Under the pieces are notes generated by a model. It was given only the letters and a program-made list of their open reading frames with translations. It was not told where the DNA came from and made no database searches. The position numbers were made by a program, and so were the translations under genes. A stretch of DNA of 64,000 nucleotides from Herbidospora galbida (GTDB lineage: Bacteria > Actinomycetota > Actinomycetes > Streptosporangiales > Streptosporangiaceae): assembly GCF_005233835.1 (NCBI RefSeq), contig NZ_SZQA01000013.1:1-64000 (forward strand), given 5' to 3'. Of this stretch, positions 1 to 7,915 are shown piece by piece (position 1 is the first letter of the stretch; each line of letters opens with the position of its first letter).

Positions 1-78
1 CGAACCCGGAAGTTAAGCCCTCCAGCGCCGATGGTACTGCACCGGGGACGGTGTGGGAGAGTAGGACACCGCCGGACA
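1..78 (+). rRNA. rrf: 5S ribosomal RNA, 3' part
   Basis: The first ~78 bases match the 3' two thirds of actinobacterial 5S rRNA, including the conserved CCGAACCCGGAAG-like block, GCCGATGGTACTGC and GGGAGAGTAGGACACCGCCGG. The 5' part lies outside the window. It should close an rRNA operon and is followed at once by a strong terminator hairpin. Confidence 0.93.
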
Positions 79-88
79 ATCTTTATAT

Positions 89-119
89 CGAAGGCCCCGA
101 TCGTTGATCGGGGCCTTCG
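89..119 (+). terminator. rRNA operon terminator hairpin
   Basis: A perfect 14-bp stem (89-102 with 106-119) with a 3-nt loop lies just after the 5S rRNA. Its GC-rich core makes it the likely end of the rRNA transcript. Confidence 0.85.
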
Positions 120-137
120 ACGTTTCGTGGGGGTATT

Positions 138-160
138 GCCCGGCCTTATGGCCGGGCTTT
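138..160. terminator. Second hairpin, probably bidirectional
   Basis: GCCCGGCC (138-145) pairs perfectly with GGCCGGGC (150-157) around a 4-nt loop, followed by TTT. It sits 8 bases past the stop of the minus-strand gene at 168-1298. It can serve both as a second rRNA terminator and as that gene's terminator. Confidence 0.7.
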
Positions 161-167
161 CTGCGTT

Positions 168-1298
168 TCAGAACAGGCGGTCGGTGGGGATGTCGAGGTT
201 GTCCAGCAGGTGGCCGGTGAAATAGACCGTGCCGAGGGCCAGCACCTTTTCTCCCAGCGCCTCGACATAGCCGGCGTCCACGGTGTCGACGTCGGTGACG
301 TCCCAGTCGGGCGGTAGAGCCCGGGTGAAGTTCAGGTGTGTGTCGGGGAGTCGGACGAACGTCACGGGCAGGCCCTTGAGGGCCTCGATGGCGCCGTCCA
401 GGTCCTTGTGGTCTGGAAGGCACAGGAGAACGCGGTCAATGTCTCCCCATTCGGCCAGGGCACGGTCGACCGACATCTGCACGCCGGCGCCGGTGATGGG
501 GGAGTCGATGATCAGGCGGGTGCTCCCTATGTCGTGGTGGGAGAAGCGGGCCGGGAGGCGTACCGACACAGGGGTTGGCTCTTCGCTGGTGAGGTGGGCG
601 GCGGCGGATCGTCCCAGGAGGGCGTTTCTGGTCCACGGCGTAGCCTCGGGGGTGATCTCCCGGAGGCGGTCTCCTGCGCGTGCCTTCAGTTCGGCGCGGG
701 CTTCGGGGGACTGGGGGAGGGTCACGGCCCATTTGGTCTCGGGCGTGATGACGCCTGCCTTCTCCCGGGCTATCTCGGCCACGGTGTCTCCGAGGATGCC
801 GAGGTGTTCCGCGAAGATCTCGGTGATGGCCACCACCTCGGCGGGGAACAGGGACACCTCGTCGGAGGCGCCGCCCATGCCCGCTTCCAGGACGATGTAG
901 TCGGCCTCCACGTCCTGCGCGTGCAGGACGCCGGCGAGGGTGAACAGGCCGGCGGGGGAGAGGTAGCCGTCGGAGGGCGGCAGCGAGACGGAGGCCAGGC
1001 GGGCGCCCAGGGCGGCCTGTTCTCCGTCGGAGATCGAGACGCCGTCGACGCGGATGCGGTCGCGGTTGGTGCGGAGTCCGGGGCTGGTCACCGTCACCAC
1101 GCGGGCGCCGGTCGAGGCCAGGTAGGCCGACGCGTAGGTGGCCGTGGTGCCCTTTCCCTTGCTGCCGACGACGGTCAGCACCGGTACGGCGGCCGCCGCG
1201 CCCACGGCCTCGGCCAGGCGCCGGGCGCGGGTCAGGTCGCGGCGCGAACCGGGGGTACGGGCGGTCCATTCCTCGAAGAAGGCCTCGTCGGAGCTCAT
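168..1298 (-). CDS. Mur-ligase/FolC-like ATP-dependent ligase (folC paralogue)
   Basis: This 376-aa protein has a P-loop (GSKGKGTT, about residues 45-52), a TSPGLRTNRDRI block and an LEAGMGG motif, all typical of the folylpolyglutamate synthase / Mur ligase central domain. It therefore probably joins an amino acid to a carboxylate using ATP. It is about 60 aa shorter than the FolC encoded divergently next door and has a poorly conserved C-terminal domain, so the substrate is unknown. The ATG at 1298 is preferred because a TAAGCT -10 box lies exactly 7 nt upstream, suggesting a leaderless transcript. The open frame continues further upstream only as antisense to folC. Confidence 0.8.
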   Translation of the reverse strand: MSSDEAFFEEWTARTPGSRRDLTRARRLAEAVGAAAAVPVLTVVGSKGKGTTATYASAYLASTGARVVTVTSPGLRTNRDRIRVDGVSISDGEQAALGARLASVSLPPSDGYLSPAGLFTLAGVLHAQDVEADYIVLEAGMGGASDEVSLFPAEVVAITEIFAEHLGILGDTVAEIAREKAGVITPETKWAVTLPQSPEARAELKARAGDRLREITPEATPWTRNALLGRSAAAHLTSEEPTPVSVRLPARFSHHDIGSTRLIIDSPITGAGVQMSVDRALAEWGDIDRVLLCLPDHKDLDGAIEALKGLPVTFVRLPDTHLNFTRALPPDWDVTDVDTVDAGYVEALGEKVLALGTVYFTGHLLDNLDIPTDRLF

Positions 1299-1305
1299 TC
1301 CCGAC

Positions 1306-1328
1306 AGCTTAGGGAACGGGCCTAAGCT
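1306..1328. promoter_or_regulatory. Palindromic divergent leaderless promoters
   Basis: An 8-bp perfect inverted repeat (AGCTTAGG at 1306-1313, CCTAAGCT at 1321-1328) fills the 36-bp gap between the divergent ligase genes. Each arm contains TAAGCT, placed 7 nt before the left ATG (1298) and 6 nt before the right GTG (1335). That is the spacing expected of -10 boxes for leaderless mRNAs. Confidence 0.6.
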
Positions 1329-1334
1329 GGGCGG

Positions 1335-2645
1335 GTGACGATCCACGCAGTTGAGGCCGCGATTCGTGCCCGCGGTGTCGAATGGGACATCGATCCGACC
1401 CTCGACCGGATGGCGGCACTCGTCGATCTGCTGGGGAATCCGCAGGCGGCGTACCCGATCATTCACATCGCCGGCACCAACGGGAAGTCGAGCACGGCGC
1501 GGATGGTGGAGGCACTGCTCAAGGAGCGGAACCTGCGGGTGGGGCGGTACACCTCGCCCGAGTTCGCCAGCATGCGCGACCGGATCTCCATCGACGGCGA
1601 GCCGATCTCCGAGGAGCGGTTCGTCGAGGTCTACGAGGAGCTGGAGCCCTACTTCGGGATCGTCGACGAGAAGTTCGGGCGGCTGAGCTTCTTCGAGGTG
1701 CTCACCGCGATGGCGTTCGCGGCCTTCGCCGACGCGCCGGTCGACGTCGCGGTCGTCGAGACGGGCATGGGCGGCACCTGGGACGCGACGAACGTCGCCG
1801 ACGGCGCGGTCGCGGTGATCACGCCGGTCTCGCTCGACCACACCGAGTATCTGGGGCCCGACGTCGAGACGATCGCGGGGGAGAAGGCCGGGATCATCAA
1901 GCCCGGGTCGACCGTGATCCTCGCGCAGCAGCAGCTTCCGGCGGCTGAGGTGATCGTGCGGCGGGCCGCCGAGGTCGGGGCCACGGTGGCGCGCGAGGGC
2001 ATCGAGTTCGGGGTGCTCGGGCGCGAGCTCGCGATGGGCGGTCAGCTGCTGCACCTGCGCGGGTTGAACGCCACCTATGAAGACGTGCTGCTGCCGCTCT
2101 ACGGCGGTCACCAGGCCGGCAACGCGGCGACCGCGCTGGCGGCCGTCGAGGCGCTCTCGACGGCGGCCGAGCCGCTCGGCGAGGAGCTGATCAGGCAGGC
2201 CTTCGCCCAGGTCACCAGCCCGGGGCGGCTGGAGGTCGTACGGCGCGGGCCGACGGTGCTCGTCGACGCCTCCCACAACCCGGGGGGCATGGAGGCGACC
2301 GTCGACGCGATCGGGGAGTCGTTCGGATTCACGCGGCTGATCGCGGTGCTGGCCGTCATGGCCGACAAAGACGTCGAGACGATGCTGGAGCTCCTGGAGC
2401 CCGTCGTCGAGGAGGTCGTGGTCACCCGGAACTCCTCGCCGCGCTCCATGGAGGTCGACGACCTCGCCGACCGGGCCAGGGGCGTGTTCGGGCCCGATCG
2501 GGTGCACGAGTCGCCCCGGCTCGACGACGCCATCGACGTGGCCATCGGGCTGGCCGACGAGGGCGACGAGTATGGTTCCGGTGTGCTCATCACCGGTTCG
2601 GTGGTGACCGCTGGTGATGCCCGAATTCTGTTGAAGGCCGGATGA
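1335..2645 (+). CDS. folC: Bifunctional folylpolyglutamate synthase/dihydrofolate synthase
   Basis: FolC adds glutamate to dihydropteroate and to reduced folates in the cytoplasm. The 436-aa protein shows the Mur-ligase P-loop (IAGTNGKSS, about residues 46-54), the family block YTSPEFASMRDRI, VVETGMGG, SLDHTEYLG and the C-terminal DASHNPGG motif. Its length matches the family. The GTG at 1335 has no clear ribosome binding site but has TAAGCT 6 nt upstream, which fits a leaderless start. The stop overlaps the start of the DUF4233 gene (ATGA type), as in many actinomycetes. In most actinobacteria valS precedes folC; here an rRNA operon and a divergent FolC paralogue do. Confidence 0.95.
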   Translation: MTIHAVEAAIRARGVEWDIDPTLDRMAALVDLLGNPQAAYPIIHIAGTNGKSSTARMVEALLKERNLRVGRYTSPEFASMRDRISIDGEPISEERFVEVYEELEPYFGIVDEKFGRLSFFEVLTAMAFAAFADAPVDVAVVETGMGGTWDATNVADGAVAVITPVSLDHTEYLGPDVETIAGEKAGIIKPGSTVILAQQQLPAAEVIVRRAAEVGATVAREGIEFGVLGRELAMGGQLLHLRGLNATYEDVLLPLYGGHQAGNAATALAAVEALSTAAEPLGEELIRQAFAQVTSPGRLEVVRRGPTVLVDASHNPGGMEATVDAIGESFGFTRLIAVLAVMADKDVETMLELLEPVVEEVVVTRNSSPRSMEVDDLADRARGVFGPDRVHESPRLDDAIDVAIGLADEGDEYGSGVLITGSVVTAGDARILLKAG

Positions 2646-2986
2646 TGAACTTCGATGTGACGCCGGGAATGCGGCGGCTGGGCGCCTCGGTGCTCGGCAT
2701 GGAGGCGATCGTCGTCGCGCTGATGACCCCGGTCGCGATCATGATCGGCAAGGTCGATCCGCCGATCGCCGTCGGGGTCGGCTGCGGGCTGGCCGTCCTG
2801 TGCATCGTGGCCGCCGGGCTGCTCAAGAAACCGGTCGGGTACGTCCTGGGCAGCGTCGTCCAGGTGCTCGCGATCGCCTCCGGGTTCATGGTGTCGACCA
2901 TGTTCTTCCTCGGGGTGATCTTCGGGGCGCTGTGGGTGACCGCGATTCTCGTCGCTCGCCGTGTCGAAGGGGCGACGAAGCGCTAA
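2642..2986 (+). CDS. DUF4233 small membrane protein
   Basis: A 114-aa protein with four predicted hydrophobic segments (about residues 17-35, 42-60, 67-80 and 83-103). Its position directly after folC and before ndk is characteristic of the actinobacterial DUF4233 family, whose function is unknown. It overlaps the folC stop by 4 bases, so translation is probably coupled. Confidence 0.85.
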   Translation: MMNFDVTPGMRRLGASVLGMEAIVVALMTPVAIMIGKVDPPIAVGVGCGLAVLCIVAAGLLKKPVGYVLGSVVQVLAIASGFMVSTMFFLGVIFGALWVTAILVARRVEGATKR

Positions 2987-2997
2987 AGTCGGTCGCC

Positions 2998-4530
2998 ATG
3001 GCCGTCCCCCCATTTCAGCCAGCCGTGCCCCAGCGGGTCCGGGCGCTCGCGGTAGACGTCGTGCGTCTGGCCCGGCGGCCGATCGTGACCGACGCCGTCG
3101 TCGGGATGCTGATCGCGGTGGCCCTGCCGCTGGCGATCGTGTCGATTCCCAACACGATCTCTCAGGTGGCGGCGCTGCTGCCGCCCGGTGTCTCCCAGAT
3201 CGACATGATGCGGGCCCACGGCCTGGCGCTGCCGGTGATGCTGTTGACGGTGCCGCTGGCGGCGGTCGCGGTGCGGCGGTTCAAGGCGGCGCCCGTCCTG
3301 GTCCTGGGGCTGGCGATGCTGGCCGCCGCCGACGCCGGCGGGGGCTACGCCGACGGGCCCGTCCTGGTGGGCGTGCTGAGGGTGGTGCACGGCGTCGGGG
3401 CCGGGCTGCTGATCCCGGCGACGCTGGTCGCGGCCGGGGAGCGGCGGGCCCGGCGCGGGCTGCTCGCCCTGTGGGCGGGGATGCTGGCCGTCTCGCTGGT
3501 CACCGCCCAGGCGCTGGCGCTGTGGCCGATCGACAACGTGCGGTCGTGGGCCGTCACGCTGCAGCCCTTCCCGCTGCTGACGGGGGTGGCGCTCAGCCTC
3601 GCCGCCGTCTATCTGGTGCTCTGGCGGCTGGCCTGGGAGACCACGGCGGCGGCGACCGACCGGCTGCTGATCTCCACGCCGCCCGGGTCGGCGGAACGTT
3701 CCCGGCTGTTGATGGCGGCGGTCCCCTCGGCGGGGATCGCGGTGCTCGCGGTCGGCACCACCTATGACTGGCCCTCGGGCCTGGTCGTCGCGGTGGCCGG
3801 GCTGGCGCTCGCGGCGATGCTCGGGCTGGCCGTCTCGGCGGCCACGTCCGGGGCACGGACCCTCGGCTTCACCTGTGTGGCCGTGGGGCTCGTCGTGCTG
3901 CCGACGGCCGCCCAGGTGACCTATGTCGAGATGCCCTGGCTCGGGGGTCCCGGGCTCGACGCGATGGCCTGGCCGCTCGTGGTGGCGGTGATCGGCGCGC
4001 TCGGGGCCGCCGTGGTCGCCGGGCGGGCGGCCGAGGAGAAGAGCGCCAAGCTCGTGGGGGCCGGGCTGGTCGTGCTGGTCGTGGGCCTGTGCGCGATCAG
4101 GCTGCTGGTGCCGACCGTCGACGGGCTGCTGCTCGCGGTGCCGTTCGTCCTTATCGCCGCCGGCGCGGCGGTGGCGCTGGTGAGCGCGCTGCGGCTGGCC
4201 GGGCCCGTGGCGGCGCTGTTCGGGCTCACCCTGCTCTTCCCGGCCATGCTGGCCGGGTTCCTGCTCGGTACGGGCATCCAGGTGACCTGGCTCCGCTCGG
4301 CCGCGCCGTCGGGGATGGCGACCTACCAGGGCATGGTCGACGGGTTCGTCGAGGCCCTGCACGTGTGGGCGCTGGTCGGCGGGTTCGGCGTGGTGCTCGT
4401 GCTCGGCCTGTCGGCGCTGTCGGCCCGCCGGGGCAACCGGGTGGCCGCCGCCGAGGAGCCCAAGGTGGTCGTTCCCGCGCCGACGCCGTCGCCCGAAGCG
4501 CTTGCCGAGGGTGACGAATCCGACCGGTAA
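2998..4530 (+). CDS. MFS-type multi-pass membrane transporter
   Basis: A 510-aa integral membrane protein with about 14 hydrophobic segments. After the fourth segment it has a major-facilitator-like block ([16 protein letters not shown]), which resembles the antiporter motif of DHA2-type drug exporters. The substrate cannot be inferred. The C-terminus is a short Pro/Glu-rich cytoplasmic tail. The ATG at 2998 was chosen over upstream starts because those run inside the DUF4233 gene. TAAAGT, formed by that gene's stop region, lies 8 nt upstream, so a second, leaderless transcript is possible. Confidence 0.75.
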   Translation: MAVPPFQPAVPQRVRALAVDVVRLARRPIVTDAVVGMLIAVALPLAIVSIPNTISQVAALLPPGVSQIDMMRAHGLALPVMLLTVPLAAVAVRRFKAAPVLVLGLAMLAAADAGGGYADGPVLVGVLRVVHGVGAGLLIPATLVAAGERRARRGLLALWAGMLAVSLVTAQALALWPIDNVRSWAVTLQPFPLLTGVALSLAAVYLVLWRLAWETTAAATDRLLISTPPGSAERSRLLMAAVPSAGIAVLAVGTTYDWPSGLVVAVAGLALAAMLGLAVSAATSGARTLGFTCVAVGLVVLPTAAQVTYVEMPWLGGPGLDAMAWPLVVAVIGALGAAVVAGRAAEEKSAKLVGAGLVVLVVGLCAIRLLVPTVDGLLLAVPFVLIAAGAAVALVSALRLAGPVAALFGLTLLFPAMLAGFLLGTGIQVTWLRSAAPSGMATYQGMVDGFVEALHVWALVGGFGVVLVLGLSALSARRGNRVAAAEEPKVVVPAPTPSPEALAEGDESDR

Positions 4531-4574
4531 GCTTCCCTCGGATTCCCACGAAGCCTTCACAAAGGAGTGATCCC

Positions 4575-4985
4575 GTGTCCGAGCGCACGCTCGTCCTCAT
4601 CAAGCCGGACGGTGTCCGCCGCGGCCTCATCGGCGACGTCATCGCCCGCATCGAGCGCAAGGGCCTGACCATCGCGGCCATGGAGCTGCGTCAGCTCGAC
4701 GCCGACACCGCGAAGACCCACTACGCGGAGCACTCCGAGCGGCCGTTCTTCGGCGAGCTGGTCGACTTCATCACCTCCGCCCCGCTGGTCGCCCTGGTCG
4801 TCGAGGGCCCGCGCGCCATCGAGGCCTTCCGCGGCCTGGCGGGGCTCACCGACCCGGTGAAGTCGGCCCCCGGCACCATCCGCGGCGACCACGCCCTGGA
4901 GATCGGCGAGAACGTGGTCCACGGCTCCGACTCCCCCGAGTCCGCCGCGCGGGAAATCAAGATCTTCTTCCCCGACCGGTTCTGA
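4575..4985 (+). CDS. ndk: Nucleoside diphosphate kinase
   Basis: Ndk moves the gamma-phosphate of ATP to nucleoside diphosphates through a phosphohistidine. The 136-aa length is typical. It opens with [12 protein letters not shown], and the catalytic histidine is in [10 protein letters not shown] near residue 117. The GTG start at 4575 follows a strong AAAGGAG ribosome binding site with ideal spacing. A clear hairpin terminator follows. Confidence 0.97.
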   Translation: MSERTLVLIKPDGVRRGLIGDVIARIERKGLTIAAMELRQLDADTAKTHYAEHSERPFFGELVDFITSAPLVALVVEGPRAIEAFRGLAGLTDPVKSAPGTIRGDHALEIGENVVHGSDSPESAAREIKIFFPDRF

Positions 4986-4996
4986 GGAACCCTCCT

Positions 4997-5025
4997 GAAA
5001 GCCCCGGCCACGCCGGGGCTTTCTT
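4997..5025 (+). terminator. ndk terminator
   Basis: A perfect 12-bp stem (4997-5008 with 5012-5023) with a 3-nt loop starts 11 bases after the ndk stop and is followed by TTG and a T-rich stretch. Confidence 0.85.
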
Positions 5026-5152
5026 GCGTTTTCGCCGCGTGAAAGCCCGTGACCAGCGGATTTATGTAATTGGGGTGGGGTCGGTGTGCTCGGCGTTGGG
5101 TACGACCCGTTACGATTCGAGTGCGATGCGTTACTCCCGCTAACCACCTGAA

Positions 5153-5167
5153 GGAAGGCCTCCTTCC
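5153..5167 (+). promoter_or_regulatory. mreB ribosome binding site within a small hairpin
   Basis: GGAAGG (5153-5158), the likely mreB ribosome binding site, can pair with CCTTCC (5162-5167) across a 3-nt loop right before the ATG at 5170. This could tune translation initiation. The stem is only 6 bp, so the effect is uncertain. Confidence 0.4.
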
Positions 5168-5169
5168 CT

Positions 5170-6201
5170 ATGGGCAGCCACTTTGCTTTCCTGGGCCGCG
5201 ACATGGCGGTCGATCTCGGCACCGCCAACACCCTGGTCTACGTGCGGGGGCGCGGCATCGTGCTCAACGAGCCGTCCGTCGTGGCGATCAACACCTCGAC
5301 CGGCCGCATTGTCGCGGTCGGCATCGAGGCGAAACGGATGATCGGCCGTACGCCAGGCAACATCGTCGCGGTGCGACCACTCAAAGACGGCGTGATCGCC
5401 GACTTCGACGTGACGGAGCGAATGCTCCGATACTTCATCCAACGCGTGCACAAACGGCGGCACTTCGCCAAGCCACGCATCATCGTCGCGGTGCCGAGCG
5501 GCATCACCGGCGTCGAGCAGCGCGCCGTCAAGGAGGCCGGCTACCAGGCCGGCGCCCGGCGCGTCTACATCGTCGAGGAACCCATGGCGGCGGCCATCGG
5601 GGCGGGCCTGCCCGTCCACGAGCCGACCGGCAACATGGTCGTCGACATCGGCGGCGGCACCACCGAGGTGGCGATCATCTCGATGGGCGGCATCGTCACC
5701 AGCCAGTCGATCAGGGTCGGCGGCGACGAGCTCGACCAGGCGATCATCACGTACGCCAAGAAGGAGCACTCGCTCATGCTGGGCGAGCGCACCGCCGAGG
5801 AAGTGAAGATCGCCATCGGTTCGGCGTGCGCGTCGGCCGAGGAGCCACAGGCCGAGATCCGCGGCCGTGACCTGGTCAGCGGCCTGCCGAAGACCGTGGT
5901 CGTGTCGGCGAGAGAGATCCGCGAGGCGATCGCCGAGCAGGTCAGCTCGATCGTCGACGCGGTGAAGTCGACCCTCGACAAGTGCCCGCCCGAACTGTCC
6001 GGCGACCTCATGGACCGCGGTCTCGCCCTGACCGGCGGCGGCGGCCTGCTCAAGGGCATGGACGCCCTGCTGCGTGAGGAAACCGGCATGCCCGTCCACC
6101 TGGTAGACAACGCGCTCGACTCGGTCGCGCTCGGCTCCGGCCGCTGCGTGGAGGACTTCGACGCCCTGCAGCAGGTGCTCGTGCCCGAGGCGAGGAACTG
6201 A
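5170..6201 (+). CDS. mreB: Rod-shape protein MreB (actin homologue)
   Basis: MreB forms membrane-bound actin-like filaments that guide lateral wall synthesis. In sporulating actinomycetes it is known mainly for spore-wall integrity. The 343-aa protein has the phosphate-1 motif AVDLGTANT (residues 13-21), [10 protein letters not shown] (phosphate 2) and LTGGGGLL (adenosine motif). It is the first gene of mreB-mreC-mreD-pbp2-rodA, with very short gaps or overlaps throughout. Confidence 0.97.
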   Translation: MGSHFAFLGRDMAVDLGTANTLVYVRGRGIVLNEPSVVAINTSTGRIVAVGIEAKRMIGRTPGNIVAVRPLKDGVIADFDVTERMLRYFIQRVHKRRHFAKPRIIVAVPSGITGVEQRAVKEAGYQAGARRVYIVEEPMAAAIGAGLPVHEPTGNMVVDIGGGTTEVAIISMGGIVTSQSIRVGGDELDQAIITYAKKEHSLMLGERTAEEVKIAIGSACASAEEPQAEIRGRDLVSGLPKTVVVSAREIREAIAEQVSSIVDAVKSTLDKCPPELSGDLMDRGLALTGGGGLLKGMDALLREETGMPVHLVDNALDSVALGSGRCVEDFDALQQVLVPEARN

Positions 6202-6206
6202 GAACG

Positions 6207-7400
6207 ATGAAAGACAGCCGCCGCTCCCGTCTGTTCCTCGGCCTGCTGCTGGCCGTGGCCCTGGTCCTGATCACAGTGGACCACCGGAGCGAGAACACGC
6301 CCGTGTTCGGGCCGCTGCGCACGATCGTCACCTCGGCGTTCGGCGCGGTCGAGCGTGGGGTCTCCACGGTCACCGAGCCGATCGGCGGCTTCGTCGGCGC
6401 ACTCGCCGGCGCGCAGGGGTCGCGGGAGCAGATCACCAATCTGAAGGCGCAGAACTCCAAGCTGGAGGGCGAACTGTCCTCGCAGCGGATCGACAAGCGC
6501 CGGTCGGCCGAGCTGCAGGCCATGCTCGGCCTGTCCGGCCTCGGCGGTTACAAGGTCGTGCCGGCCCAGGTCGTGGCCCGCCGCGCGTCGCCCGGCTTCG
6601 AAGACGCCGTGGAGATCGACGCCGGCACCGCCGACGGCATCAAGCCCGACATGACCGTGCTCAACGGGCAGGGGCTCGTCGGGCGGGTGGTCCGGGCGAC
6701 CGCGTCGACCGCGACCGTGGTGCTGCTGTGCGACCCGGCCTCCTCGACCGGCGCCCGGATCGAGAACAGCGGCGAGCTCGGGGTCGTCAGCGGCCTCGGC
6801 GCCAACGGCAACTCGGGTCGGCGGATCATGTTCCGCCTGCTCGACTCGACCCTGCCGATCGCGGCCGGCACCCGGCTGGTCAGCTTCGGCTCCCAGCAGG
6901 GCGTGCCCTATGTGGCCGGTGTGCCGATCGGCGTGATCGAGAAGGTCGAGGCGACGCCGGGTGAGCTCACCCGCACCGCCTACGCCAGGCCGTTCGCCGA
7001 CCTGAGCTCGATAGACGTCGTCGGCGTGGTGGTCGAGGGGCCGAAGCGCGATCCGCGTGACGCGCTCCTGCCGCCGGCGCCCAAGCCCGCGGCCAAGCCG
7101 AAGCCGAAGCCCAAGCCCGCGACGTCGATCCTGCCCGGCCAGCAGGCCCCGCCGCAGATCGCGCGGCCCGGGACGGCGAACCCGGAGACCGGCCCGGGGA
7201 ACACGGTGCCTCAGAACACCCGGCCCGAGAACACCGCTCCGGAGAACACCGCTCCGGAGAACGTGAGCCCGGAGGACACCGCACCTGAGAACGTCGCTCC
7301 GGGAAACGGGCCGACGACCGATCGCGACGACCGCGGCCCCGCCGAGCCCGTTCGCGGGCGCGACGGCGAGACGTCCATATCGGACGACGAGGCGGCGTGA
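6207..7400 (+). CDS. mreC: Rod-shape protein MreC with Pro-rich repeat tail
   Basis: MreC is a bitopic membrane protein that activates PBP2/RodA. The N-terminus has a signal-anchor helix (about residues 9-24), then a short coiled coil (about 72-100) and the beta-domain pair (about 110-275, LNGQGLVGRV and ARPFADLSSIDVV). From about residue 285 the protein is low complexity, first a Lys/Pro stretch and then repeated P-E-N/D-T/V-A/S-P units. This extracellular tail is much longer than in rod-shaped model bacteria. It follows mreB by 5 bases. Confidence 0.95.
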   Translation: MKDSRRSRLFLGLLLAVALVLITVDHRSENTPVFGPLRTIVTSAFGAVERGVSTVTEPIGGFVGALAGAQGSREQITNLKAQNSKLEGELSSQRIDKRRSAELQAMLGLSGLGGYKVVPAQVVARRASPGFEDAVEIDAGTADGIKPDMTVLNGQGLVGRVVRATASTATVVLLCDPASSTGARIENSGELGVVSGLGANGNSGRRIMFRLLDSTLPIAAGTRLVSFGSQQGVPYVAGVPIGVIEKVEATPGELTRTAYARPFADLSSIDVVGVVVEGPKRDPRDALLPPAPKPAAKPKPKPKPATSILPGQQAPPQIARPGTANPETGPGNTVPQNTRPENTAPENTAPENVSPEDTAPENVAPGNGPTTDRDDRGPAEPVRGRDGETSISDDEAA

Positions 7401-7405
7401 TCTGA

Positions 7406-7915
7406 ATGCCCCGGATCCTGCTCACCACGCTGCTCGTGCTCACCGCCCTCGTGCTGCAGGTGACCGTGGTCAACCGGCTGCCGGTGTCGGTCGTGCCCGA
7501 CTTCGTGCTGCTCGTGGTGATCGCGCTGGGCGCGATCCGGGGGCCGGTCGCCGGGGCGACCATCGGCTTCTTCTCCGGTCTGGCCGCCGATCTGCTGCCG
7601 CCCGCCGACCACGCCCTGGGCCAGCACGCGCTGGTCCTGTGCCTGGTCGGCTTCACGGCCGGGCGCTGGGCCGAGCGGTGGCCGCTGCTCACCGTGGCGG
7701 CCTGCGCGGTCGTGGCGCCGGCGTTCGCGCTGGCGGTGAGCGGTCTGCTGGGTGATCCGGGAATCGATCTACGCACGTTCGAGGCGGTGTGGCCCATGGC
7801 GGCGCTGGTCAACCTGCTGGCCGCGCCCGTCGTGGTGTGGGCGGTGCTGAAGGTGTACGGGCCCAGGCCCGAGAAGGCGACGGCGGCCGCGGTGCCGGGT
7901 TGGAGGCGGGCATGA
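7406..7915 (+). CDS. mreD: Rod-shape protein MreD
   Basis: A 169-aa protein with five to six hydrophobic segments and the family block GAIRGPVAGATIGFFSGLAADLLPP. MreD is the small integral membrane partner of MreC in the elongasome. It starts 5 bases after the mreC stop, and its own stop overlaps the pbp2 start (ATGA). Confidence 0.92.
   Translation: MPRILLTTLLVLTALVLQVTVVNRLPVSVVPDFVLLVVIALGAIRGPVAGATIGFFSGLAADLLPPADHALGQHALVLCLVGFTAGRWAERWPLLTVAACAVVAPAFALAVSGLLGDPGIDLRTFEAVWPMAALVNLLAAPVVVWAVLKVYGPRPEKATAAAVPGWRRA

Noticed and set aside
1299-2507. Upstream extension of the minus-strand ligase frame to 779 codons
   Set aside because: It is antisense to folC and compositionally random (Arg/Gly/His/Asp-rich). 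The Mur-ligase homology begins at the ATG at 1298.
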